Part shown: piece after piece, positions 17,701 through 24,206 of the stretch | How the letters are laid out: the number at the start of each line of letters is the position of its first letter | Position numbering within the stretch: position 1 is the first letter of the stretch | Source of the DNA: Leptofilum sp965223285 | Lineage (GTDB): Bacteria; Chloroflexota; Anaerolineae; Promineifilales; Promineifilaceae | Length of the DNA: 64,000 nucleotides | Assembly: GCF_965223285.1 (NCBI RefSeq) | Contig: NZ_OZ244997.1 | Coordinates: 5,456,001 to 5,520,000 of the forward strand | Direction of reading: 5' to 3' | Translations under genes and position numbers: made by a program | The notes under the pieces: model-generated | Database searches by the model: none | The model's input: only the letters and a program-made list of their open reading frames with translations | Told to the model about the DNA's origin: nothing

Positions 17701-18252
17701 CAGCTAGAAATCATGAAGGTGCGAACCAATTTGGCGGCTGCGCTCGTTGATTTAGAAAGCTACGAGGCAGCGGAACGGGCAATACGTGGCGTCACGCACT
17801 TTTTGGAAGATTTTGGCAAGATGGCTGGCTGGTATGAAAGCTCGCGCGTGTATGTTTATCAGGCGTTGACATATTTAGGCAAGGGGCAATTGGATGATGC
17901 GCTCCGGTTTGCGAATCGCGCCCACCGCAAGGCGGCCATTCAGGAAAGTGACTCTGGATTGGGGTTTGCCTGGTACGGTCTGGCTCAGGTGTTGGCGAAA
18001 GGGGGTAGGGCGGTACGGCCGTTACAAATCGACAACACCACGTATACGGCTTCCGACTGCTTTGCCGAAAGTTTCCGTCTCTTTTCTACCGTCAATGGGG
18101 GTGGGGTAGCCTCTGCCAGAGATCAGGCACGGACGCTGTGGGCGTGGGCTGCGCATGAAGCCGCCATTGGCAATGAAAGCCAAAGCCAGCGGCTAAGCCA
18201 GCGCGCCGAGGAATTAGCTAAAGCACAAGGCATTCAGCTGCCAAACTGGTAG
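14761..18252 (+). CDS. Class III cyclase - AAA/STAND ATPase - TPR regulator, transition-state half
   Basis: A 1163-aa paralogue of the preceding gene with the same domain order: cyclase about 55-245, ATPase Walker A GDAGVGKS at about 295-302 and Walker B VLLFLEDLHWADE, C-terminal TPRs. Both metal-binding aspartates are lost: Thr64 in LFATITGIT and Glu108 in KHMGEAV. The rest of the site is kept: Lys104, Asp190, Asn193 and Arg197 in GDAVNVASRLE. Alone it should be inactive. It complements its neighbour exactly as mammalian C2 complements C1. A TTG directly precedes the ATG at 14761; ATG is preferred. It lies 134 bp after the first gene. Confidence 0.9.
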   Translation: MTEQEQLHQAIHSLDEKRTLLGDAVVNTTIAALQEKLTAIDALSQNHVDAKTAQRKQVSILFATITGITNVADALPDTNMLDVMNGLWRRLDQAITFQDGTIDKHMGEAVMGLFGVPVAHEDDAERAIRAALQMRAALSDFILEQSSSKTPVSEKEMAHLRQLQIRIGINTGPVMLGRVGSSEEYTVIGDAVNVASRLEKSAPPGGILISHDTYMLVHDRFNVEPLGLVTIRGRSEPIQVYLVLGLKPRLFYASGRGVEGVETRMVGRDAELTQLKETLQHAVEKRMGQALIITGDAGVGKSRLIHEFSNWVRALPYDVPVFKGRTYQQISQLPYSLIRDMLATHFEIQDNDPPSVAEEKLVQGMGKFMGQENDELRTRANIIGQLIGLDLSIKVQSLGQTGEAPQLRQAAYEYLAQFFEVIAAHNSAVLLFLEDLHWADEASLDLMQHLADSCQKVPLLMIGVARPFDGPAGLRRERPLPGTHIHLDSLSPEESHQLVLEILQKLPEIPADLSDLLLERAEGNPFYVEELIKVLIEDGVIIAGEEQWQLRRNQLTEVRVPLNITSVLQGRLDRLTHMERVTLQRAAVVGRVFWDTAVTQMNAAAEDPLDANQTRTALQALEKREMIFRRQSSGFAGTQAYLFKHAILHQVTYESVLLRARPKYHKQVADWLAQQSGERISEYAGTIAEHYEHAEEKSMAAELYEMAAQRAQDIFNLHLATDFFCRSLSLLTEMSHYALWQLRLQDDLGQLLLRQARLVEAAQTYMTMRFTAEEDGDLLLQARAWNGLAGIQKYQADFVSMLESALQAERVAWLVNAESAWVEALLLKSEALLQQRDVEMAILATQKALETSQQLDEPELLTRSLTQACEEHIKIGRYRPVEQYLAQLKGQSALLERLGNQPALALANRAIGEVNNRLGRFDKAVHWLLASMKVYRELEDQLAIGQMLNLLGETSRLRGQSNQAIPFYRKALTIANGLGDQLEIMKVRTNLAAALVDLESYEAAERAIRGVTHFLEDFGKMAGWYESSRVYVYQALTYLGKGQLDDALRFANRAHRKAAIQESDSGLGFAWYGLAQVLAKGGRAVRPLQIDNTTYTASDCFAESFRLFSTVNGGGVASARDQARTLWAWAAHEAAIGNESQSQRLSQRAEELAKAQGIQLPNW

Positions 18253-18285
18253 ATATTCCCAAGTAAACCACAAAACTGTACTTTT

Positions 18286-19491
18286 TTACGAAACCCTGCA
18301 TAAAAATCCCTTCAAATAGGCTGATTCAGGAAAGGTGAGCAGCACTGGATGGTCTGGCCCTTGTGAAAGGGTTTGAATGATTTGAACCTGTCGGTTGGCA
18401 TCTACCGCCGCACCAAATAACACTTTTTGGAACAGCTCCGCACTGATGAGGCCTGAGCAGGAGAAAGTTGCCAGCAGGCCGCCCGGCGTTAGCAGTTGTA
18501 ATGCCAGCCAGTTCAAATCTTTGTAGCCGCGACAGGCATAGGGTACGTCCCGCTGGCTGTGGGCAAATTTGGGTGGGTCCAGCACGATCAGGTCGAAGCG
18601 TTGATTGTTGTCGCGGTAGTGGCGCAGAATGTCGAAGGCGTCGCCAGCCAGATATTCGTCCTGCGGCCGTTTCCAACCGTTGCGTTCTACATTTTGTTCC
18701 GCAAGTTCTAGGGCGTTGTATGAGCTGTCTACGTGCGTTACCTGCTGTGCGCCGTTGGCAATGGCGTAAAGGCCAAAGCCGCCCGTATAGGCAAACACGT
18801 TGAGGACGTTTTTGTTAGCGACGTGTTGGGGTTGGCAAACGGCCGTTCGGTTCTCCCGCTGATCCAAATAAAAGCCGCTTTTATGCCCACCTAGCAGATT
18901 GACGCCAAACAAGATGCCATTCTCCTGAATGACAAGGGTGTCTGGTGGTGGTTCGCCGGAGGCAACGCGGCGGATGGTGGGCAGCCCTTCTTTGGCACGC
19001 ACATCAGCATCCGACCGCTCCACAATGCCTTTTGGCTGCCAAATTTGGTTGATCGCAGTTAAAATTGTCTTCTTTTGGGCTTCAATGCCTGCGGTGAGTG
19101 ACTGCATCACCAAAAACTCACCATATTTGTCTACGATGAGGCCCGGCAGCCCATCCGCTTCGGCATTAACGAGGCGGTAGGCGGTGGTAGCGGGTTCCAG
19201 TTGCAGTTGTTGGCGGTGTTTGTGTGCTTGTTGCAGACGGCCGTTCCAAAATGCCGCATCAATTTGTTCATCTACATCCCAACTAAGCAAGCGCACCCGA
19301 ATTTGTGAGTGGGGATTGAAGGTGCCGGTCGCCAGGAAACGGCCGTTGCTATCCAAAACCTGCACCAAATCCCCAGATTGTGGCTTGCCTTCTACTCGGC
19401 CAATCGCCCCAGAGAACAGCCACGGGTGCCGGTTCAGCACCGATTTTTCCCTGCCACGCTTCAAAGTAAGCTGCCCTGTGATTCTCTGCAT
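18286..19491 (-). CDS. rlmI: Class I rRNA (cytosine-C5) methyltransferase, RlmI-like
   Basis: A 401-aa SAM-dependent methyltransferase of the RlmI family, which makes m5C in 23S rRNA. The N-terminal PUA-like domain begins LTLKRGREKSVLNRHPWLFSGAI. A middle EEHUD-like domain follows (GLIVDKYGEFLV). The Rossmann domain has NVFAYTGGFGLYA as the SAM motif and LIVLDPPKFAHSQ as the catalytic DPPxF motif. The conserved cysteine of the family is probably in TFSCSG. The start at 19491 (MQRITGQLTLKRG) fits the family better than an ATG 57 nt upstream. It converges with the cyclase gene, 33 bp away. Confidence 0.88.
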   Translation of the reverse strand: MQRITGQLTLKRGREKSVLNRHPWLFSGAIGRVEGKPQSGDLVQVLDSNGRFLATGTFNPHSQIRVRLLSWDVDEQIDAAFWNGRLQQAHKHRQQLQLEPATTAYRLVNAEADGLPGLIVDKYGEFLVMQSLTAGIEAQKKTILTAINQIWQPKGIVERSDADVRAKEGLPTIRRVASGEPPPDTLVIQENGILFGVNLLGGHKSGFYLDQRENRTAVCQPQHVANKNVLNVFAYTGGFGLYAIANGAQQVTHVDSSYNALELAEQNVERNGWKRPQDEYLAGDAFDILRHYRDNNQRFDLIVLDPPKFAHSQRDVPYACRGYKDLNWLALQLLTPGGLLATFSCSGLISAELFQKVLFGAAVDANRQVQIIQTLSQGPDHPVLLTFPESAYLKGFLCRVS

Positions 19492-19513
19492 CAATATTCC
19501 CAAAACCTGTAGC

Positions 19514-19562
19514 AAAGATTCGCAGATTGAAGCGTTTATTTCATTCAATCTGCGGAATCTTT
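19514..19562. repeat. Inverted repeat, CAGATT-family element
   Basis: AAAGATTCGCAGATTGAA (19514-19531) and TTCAATCTGCGGAATCTTT (19544-19562) form an almost perfect stem with a 12-nt loop. It lies downstream of mog and upstream of rlmI on the minus strand. There is no U-tract after it in the minus direction, so it is more likely a dispersed repeat than a terminator. It shares words with 885-905 and 31853-31880. Confidence 0.6.
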
Positions 19563-19583
19563 GATTTTTATTTGCTTTTCAGC

Positions 19584-20081
19584 CTAAACTTGACGGTGTT
19601 GGCTTTCGCTATTGGGGGCTTCAGTGAGCAGTTCCAGCGCGTGGGGCAGAATCGGCAGCAGTACATCCATATTTTCGCGCACAGCTTTGGGATTGCCTGG
19701 CATGTTGATAATAAGCGTTCGCCCCCGAATGCCTGCTACTGCCCGCGAGAGCATCGCATGGCGTGTGATTTTCAAACTCTCAGCTCGCAGGGCTTCGGCA
19801 ATGCCCGGCGTTTCCCGTTCAAGAACCGCTTTGGTGGCTTCCGGCGTTACGTCGCGGGGAGCAAAGCCCGTGCCGCCACTGGTGAGAATCAGATTAACTC
19901 CCGCATCACACCAATCAATGAGCGTGTTGATGATGGCTTCCATTTCATCTGGCACGATGGCCCGTTGGCTCACCTGCCACGGTGTATAGTTTTGCACAAT
20001 GTCCGCCAGAATGGGGCCACTGCGATCCTCATATTCGCCACGTGCCCCTCGATCTGAAACCGTGAGTATGCCAACCTGCAT
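19584..20081 (-). CDS. mog: Molybdenum cofactor biosynthesis protein, MogA/MoaB family
   Basis: A 165-aa protein that adenylylates molybdopterin before metal insertion. It begins MQVGILTVSDRGARGEYEDR and contains the substrate-binding TSGGTGFAPRDVTPEA and the motif INMPGNPKAVREN, all typical of MogA. The ATG lies only a few bases after the stop of the PHP-AlbA_2 gene, so the two are likely cotranscribed. The partner enzyme gene moeA is in the window at 35563-36834 but not adjacent. Confidence 0.92.
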   Translation of the reverse strand: MQVGILTVSDRGARGEYEDRSGPILADIVQNYTPWQVSQRAIVPDEMEAIINTLIDWCDAGVNLILTSGGTGFAPRDVTPEATKAVLERETPGIAEALRAESLKITRHAMLSRAVAGIRGRTLIINMPGNPKAVRENMDVLLPILPHALELLTEAPNSESQHRQV

Positions 20082-20084
20082 GGA

Positions 20085-21857
20085 TTACTGCGCCTTTTCA
20101 ATGAGAGATAGCCAATTTTCGTTGAGGCCACTGTCGGTAACGCCATAAAAATAATGGATTGTATCGCCTTCTCTCATGGCCAAATCATACCAAACGTTAT
20201 CGTTCTTTTTGCGCACATGCAGCACGGCGATGTTCCCTTGCCACGCAATTTCTGCGGCTTTAGGTGCGCCATTTTCTTCTACTTTGGTGATGGCGTAATG
20301 CCATAGCTTGCGTGCCGATGAGCGCGTGACGTTCTTGATGAGGTTGCCGTTACGTAGATCACGCACGGTGTGGTAGTAAGTTCCCTTGCGTTTTTCACTC
20401 TTCACAATTTCTACGCCGGTTCGCGGTGTCTCAACCACTTTTGAGGGGGCGTCGGTGATTTTTGGCGCAAGCTGGCCGATGGGTGGCAATGGCGGCAAGG
20501 CTGCTTCGGCTTGAGATGTTTCGTGGCCCGTATGGACCAGGCGCACGATTTCGTCACGCACGGCCAAACTGGTCTCGGTGTCATCCCGAATGTAAAAGAG
20601 GTTGTCCTCTATCGCATACGGTTTATCTTGTCCAGGTAGCACGGTGATGCGGACAATCTGCTTGCCTTGCGAGGGCAAGTTGTCGATGTGGACGTTTGGT
20701 TCTGGCGTGAGCTTGTTGCTGACGGCCGTTTGTAGCCGTTCGATAGCCCCGTTATGGTCTCGCACGCCCACGGGTTTTTCTTTAGGATTAGCAGAAACAC
20801 CAATGTAAATGGTGCCGCCGTTGCCATTAGACATGGCGCAGACGTCGCGTAGAACCCTGTTTTGGTGCCCACCGCGCTGGGCCATGGAAGCGTGGAACGA
20901 TTGGACAATTGATTCTCCCTCTTCCCGTGCTAACTGCACAAAGTCGATGGGATTGGCTGGGCCGCGATACGGCCGTGTCAAAGATAAATCACTCCCTTTT
21001 AGTACCTCGGCCAGGGCCTCAAAAGAGACTTCACGCAGCAAAATCTCGGTAACACGGTCGCCAACGCCCAACGATTTGGAGTTGGGGGATTCGCGCAGCA
21101 GCCGGTGGGCATCTGAGCCTTGGATACAGCGCATGGCGCGGGGATATTCTGGCTTGGAGCCATCAAAAAAGCGACGGGTAGTATAGCGACCTCGCTTTTC
21201 CAGGTCAGTTACTTCCAAAACGTGCAGGTTAGGGTCTTGCGTGTAGGCAATGCGCGTTTGCCCACCAAAATCGAGGCCGCGCATGGCCACGCCATTGCTG
21301 GAGTTTGCATGGGCAGCAATTACAATGCCGCCTGCCTCATTGATGACGCGATAGGCGGTGAGCACATCAGCGGTGGCACCTACAGTGGCACTGCCCTGAC
21401 TTAGCGACTCCAGCGGAACGCGTAAGGTCAGCAGCAAATGTTCCAAAAAACTGATGGGTGTATCCTGAGGGAAGATGCCTAGAATGTGGAAGCCGAAGGT
21501 AGCCGTAAATTCAAAGCCAGGGAGGACCAGGATTTTTTCTAGCAGACGTCGGTATTCATCCAGTCGCCGTTGTTCTTCAAGGTCTAGCCGCCCTAGCTCT
21601 TCCAGCCAGAGTAGCTGCTCCACTTCTTTGCGCATGGCAGCAAAGCCCGCCACGGTGTTGTGGTCTGTAAAGGCGATGATGTCCAGACCGCGAATTTCGG
21701 CCTGGCGCAGAATATCTAGATAGCTGGCGTTACTTTCTTGGTAATCGCTGGAACCGGGGGTATGCAGGTGCAAATCCATGCGACGCCATTGGCGGGAGCT
21801 GGATGATCCACCCGATTTGCCGCGCGGTTTGCGGCGGCGTGAGCGACTATTGCTCAT
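20085..21857 (-). CDS. PHP-domain phosphoesterase fused to AlbA_2/Schlafen-type domain
   Basis: A 590-aa protein. A basic N-terminus (RSRRRKPRGKSGG) precedes a PHP domain at about residues 25-290, with the metal-ligand motifs MDLHLHTPGS, IIAFTDHNTVAG, VIAAHANSS and IQGSDAHRL. At about 310-440 lies an AlbA_2 (Schlafen-like) domain with VCAMSNGNGGTIYIGV and a FYIRDDTET signature. The C-terminal region has no recognised family. PHP domains hydrolyse phosphoesters, including nucleic acid ends; AlbA_2 domains bind nucleic acid and often occur in defence or regulatory proteins. The ATG at 21857 follows a GGGGG ribosome site and overlaps the response-regulator stop by 11 nt. Confidence 0.82.
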   Translation of the reverse strand: MSNSRSRRRKPRGKSGGSSSSRQWRRMDLHLHTPGSSDYQESNASYLDILRQAEIRGLDIIAFTDHNTVAGFAAMRKEVEQLLWLEELGRLDLEEQRRLDEYRRLLEKILVLPGFEFTATFGFHILGIFPQDTPISFLEHLLLTLRVPLESLSQGSATVGATADVLTAYRVINEAGGIVIAAHANSSNGVAMRGLDFGGQTRIAYTQDPNLHVLEVTDLEKRGRYTTRRFFDGSKPEYPRAMRCIQGSDAHRLLRESPNSKSLGVGDRVTEILLREVSFEALAEVLKGSDLSLTRPYRGPANPIDFVQLAREEGESIVQSFHASMAQRGGHQNRVLRDVCAMSNGNGGTIYIGVSANPKEKPVGVRDHNGAIERLQTAVSNKLTPEPNVHIDNLPSQGKQIVRITVLPGQDKPYAIEDNLFYIRDDTETSLAVRDEIVRLVHTGHETSQAEAALPPLPPIGQLAPKITDAPSKVVETPRTGVEIVKSEKRKGTYYHTVRDLRNGNLIKNVTRSSARKLWHYAITKVEENGAPKAAEIAWQGNIAVLHVRKKNDNVWYDLAMREGDTIHYFYGVTDSGLNENWLSLIEKAQ

Positions 21858-22230
21858 TGTTTCCCCCTTTTGCCAATATTTCGGTGATGGCCTCTGAGAG
21901 AGTGTTGGGTGGATAGGGTTTGAGCAAAAACAGATTGGCACCAGCCTCGATGGAATCATCTTCACGCCGGTAGTCGCCTGAGGTGACGATAACGGCCGTA
22001 TCCTCAGGCGCATTTGTCTGTCCAGCACGAACCGCACGGAGTAAATCCAAGCCACTTTTGCCGCGTGCCAAATGGCAATCAATCACAAACGCTTTGGTTT
22101 CTAATGAAGTAATCGCTTCTGCCTGCTCCTGGTCGGCACAGGCATCAACAATGAAACCTTCCAGCTCCAACAGCATTTTAATTAAACTTGAGTTGGTATG
22201 GTCGTCGTCTACAACGATTATTTTTGTCAT
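21847..22230 (-). CDS. Single-domain response regulator
   Basis: A 127-aa receiver domain with no output domain. It has the acidic pocket VVDDDH (residues 6-11), phosphoacceptor Asp51 in FVIDCHLARG, the Thr/Ser switch in VIVTSGD and the conserved Lys in LLKPYPP. It should relay phosphate or act by protein contact, as CheY does. The gene overlaps the PHP-AlbA_2 gene by 11 nt, which suggests that protein as its partner. No histidine kinase is nearby. Confidence 0.92.
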   Translation of the reverse strand: MTKIIVVDDDHTNSSLIKMLLELEGFIVDACADQEQAEAITSLETKAFVIDCHLARGKSGLDLLRAVRAGQTNAPEDTAVIVTSGDYRREDDSIEAGANLFLLKPYPPNTLSEAITEILAKGGNNEQ

Positions 22231-22265
22231 AACATTCTTCGGGGGCTACACACCCAAAGGAGACT

Positions 22266-22487
22266 TTATTTGCCGTCGCCCAACGAGGCAATGCCGCGAA
22301 TGACACCAATAATAGCAATGCCAGTGCTTAGCAAGTCTCGAGTAGAGATTTCAGGCGGGCCTCCCTTGCTGCTTTCAGCAGAGCGAGCCAGCAGATATGC
22401 AGTGCCAGCACCCAGCAAGGCCCCACCAATGGCACCAACGAGTAAAAGATTTGTTTTCCAGTTTGGGTTTAGATTTTCTTGATTCAT
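22266..22487 (-). CDS. Small membrane-anchored protein
   Basis: A 73-aa protein with one glycine-rich hydrophobic helix (LLLVGAIGGALLGAGTAYLL, about residues 14-33) and a second weakly hydrophobic stretch near the C-terminus. It resembles the YtxH-like small proteins in layout only. It lies 35 bp upstream of the response-regulator gene on the same strand, so it may belong to that operon. Function unknown. Confidence 0.6.
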   Translation of the reverse strand: MNQENLNPNWKTNLLLVGAIGGALLGAGTAYLLARSAESSKGGPPEISTRDLLSTGIAIIGVIRGIASLGDGK

Positions 22488-22561
22488 GAAGTTTGCTACT
22501 CCGCGAGTGAACGATTTTTTTCGGTTTTGTTAATACAAATGGATTGTGAAACGAGACATCG

Positions 22562-23131
22562 CTACTGGTTTGGAGATCGATCCATCAAACGGGCCAGACG
22601 TGTGTTGATGTACATTATTGTCTCGTTAAATCGGATGACAGGATTGGCCAGCTTAGGAATTTGCTTATCAACTTGCCCGTAAACACCACTGAGTCGTTGA
22701 TCCAGTTTCCACAAAAGTAGCCGGAGACGGCCGTATGTGTTTCTTAATGTTTCGCCTTCTTCCTTGCGGGATTGTCGCCAGTAGATTGCCCCACCAATAA
22801 TTCCGGCCAGCAGCAGCCCAAAAATGAGGAGGACAGGCAACATGAAAAAAATTAAAATGATGTCCGCCACGCCAGAAAGAAACAGGCGTGTATCTTCAAA
22901 CGGCGGCCAAATTGCCACGATGAGCAGATAGATAAACAGGCCAATGGCCGCTACCGTGAGTAATCCCACCGGCAAATAAATTGCCAACCGGTTGAATCGT
23001 TTTAACTCTTCGGCTCGTTGCAGTTGAACGGCCGTTGGCTCAAACGTGTCAGCAGGGGGAGGTGGTTGCCAGCTATTGGGTGGGCCAACTTCAGAATAAT
23101 ATGATTGCGATTCATTAGAAAGCGAATTCAT
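22562..23131 (-). CDS. Two-helix membrane protein of unknown function
   Basis: A 189-aa protein with a Pro-rich N-terminal tail (PPNSWQPPPPADTFEP). Two transmembrane helices follow at about residues 50-72 and 85-112, then a basic, helical C-terminal domain (about 115-189). It is the first gene of a same-strand run (membrane protein, small membrane protein, response regulator, PHP-AlbA_2, mog). No family recognised. Confidence 0.65.
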   Translation of the reverse strand: MNSLSNESQSYYSEVGPPNSWQPPPPADTFEPTAVQLQRAEELKRFNRLAIYLPVGLLTVAAIGLFIYLLIVAIWPPFEDTRLFLSGVADIILIFFMLPVLLIFGLLLAGIIGGAIYWRQSRKEEGETLRNTYGRLRLLLWKLDQRLSGVYGQVDKQIPKLANPVIRFNETIMYINTRLARLMDRSPNQ

Positions 23132-23289
23132 TTTTCTCGATTATATCAGTGCAGGAGCTTCAACTTTTGCCGATTGTATATTCCAAAATTAAAGCAGTAT
23201 GCCAACGTTCAAAACTAGCTGCATTGTAACACATCTGCGATTTTTTTGACATTTTATGTGAAATGAGAACAGACACCAATAATGAAAAA

Positions 23290-23320
23290 TTCCCTATACT
23301 GCGGTATAGGGAACCGATAA
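23290..23320 (-). terminator. Probable terminator after the osmC-family gene
   Basis: TTCCCTATAC (23290-23299) and GTATAGGGAA (23304-23313) are perfect 10-bp arms around the loop TGCG. Read on the minus strand, the stem is followed by TTTTTCATT, a weak U-tract, and it lies downstream of the OsmC gene. An operator for the next minus-strand gene (start 23131) is the alternative. The rest of the 270-bp gap 23132-23401 shows nothing else. Confidence 0.6.
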
Positions 23321-23401
23321 ATCGTTTTGAGCAAAAAAGATTGGATAAAAAGTTTACGATGCACAAAATTGGTTTGGTGACCTATCCCCACAAATAAGTG
23401 C

Positions 23402-23848
23402 TTAGGGAGAGTTAGCAGCAACAATCTCATGGCTGTGGCTCAATTCAGCCACTCCACGAATTGTTGCGGCTACCGAACAATATTTCTCCTCAGAAAGCAC
23501 AATGGCTCGCTCAACTTTTTGGGGGTCTAAGTCAACGCCTTCTACTGTGTAATGCAAATGGATGTTTGTGAATTGATAAGGTGGTTCAGATGCTTGTTGC
23601 CCGTCTACACTGATATACAGATTGGTCAAATCCTGACGTTGGCGACCCAAGATCATCACAACATCGTACGCAGAACAGGAGGCCAGGCTTAATAGCAGCA
23701 AGTCGGACGGTTTTATGGCTTTCCACTCTTGCCAGGAATCATTGTCGTTATTTGGCCATGAGCCAGACATTACCACATGGCCGAATGAATCCCGGCCAAT
23801 AAACATTTGGCTACCTTGACCTGTCCATTTTAGGGCAACGTTACTCAT
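23402..23848 (-). CDS. OsmC/Ohr-family protein
   Basis: A 148-aa OsmC-fold protein. The two redox cysteines occur in LLLSLASCSAYDVV and EEKYCSVAATI, as in thiol peroxidases that reduce organic hydroperoxides. It is closer to the general OsmC type than to Ohr, judged by the N-terminal strand ALKWTGQGSQMFIG. The start at 23848 is set by an ATGA overlap with the stop of the upstream gene; an ATG 9 nt earlier is less likely. The pair is translationally coupled. Confidence 0.87.
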   Translation of the reverse strand: MSNVALKWTGQGSQMFIGRDSFGHVVMSGSWPNNDNDSWQEWKAIKPSDLLLLSLASCSAYDVVMILGRQRQDLTNLYISVDGQQASEPPYQFTNIHLHYTVEGVDLDPQKVERAIVLSEEKYCSVAATIRGVAELSHSHEIVAANSP

Positions 23849-24192
23849 GGTGTGCACCTGCTTTCCTCAATGGGTAATGGGGCATCACTAATGGGGTCAT
23901 AACATTGGCAGAAGTTTGTGTTCTGGTTACGGCCGTCTCCCTCCCATAAAAAGTAGCGAATAGAAGTTTGACTGCAATTCTCCGCCCCGCGCGCGTCCCG
24001 AACCCACTCAATGCCAATGCCGCTAGATGCTTCTTCCTGAACCATAAAAAAGCGCATATGGCTGCGAGGATCATCCCTAAATTGAAGCTCTCCCCGCGTT
24101 GCCAGAAAAAAGGCAAACGTGGGGAAAGCCATAATAAACAGCCAAAAAACGATTAGGATGGCATAGCCCAGCCGTTTAAACCAGCGGTTCAT
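23845..24192 (-). CDS. Small membrane-anchored protein coupled to OsmC gene
   Basis: A 115-aa protein with an N-terminal transmembrane helix or uncleaved signal (about residues 9-32: YAILIVFWLFIMAFPTFAFF). An external domain follows with three cysteines (ENCSQTS, FCQCYD) plus one near the end (SRCTP). Its stop overlaps the OsmC start (ATGA), so the two are in one operon. Function unknown; the extracytoplasmic cysteines and the neighbour suggest a redox or stress link, which is inference. Confidence 0.65.
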   Translation of the reverse strand: MNRWFKRLGYAILIVFWLFIMAFPTFAFFLATRGELQFRDDPRSHMRFFMVQEEASSGIGIEWVRDARGAENCSQTSIRYFLWEGDGRNQNTNFCQCYDPISDAPLPIEESRCTP

Positions 24193-24206
24193 TCTCTACT
24201 CATCGC

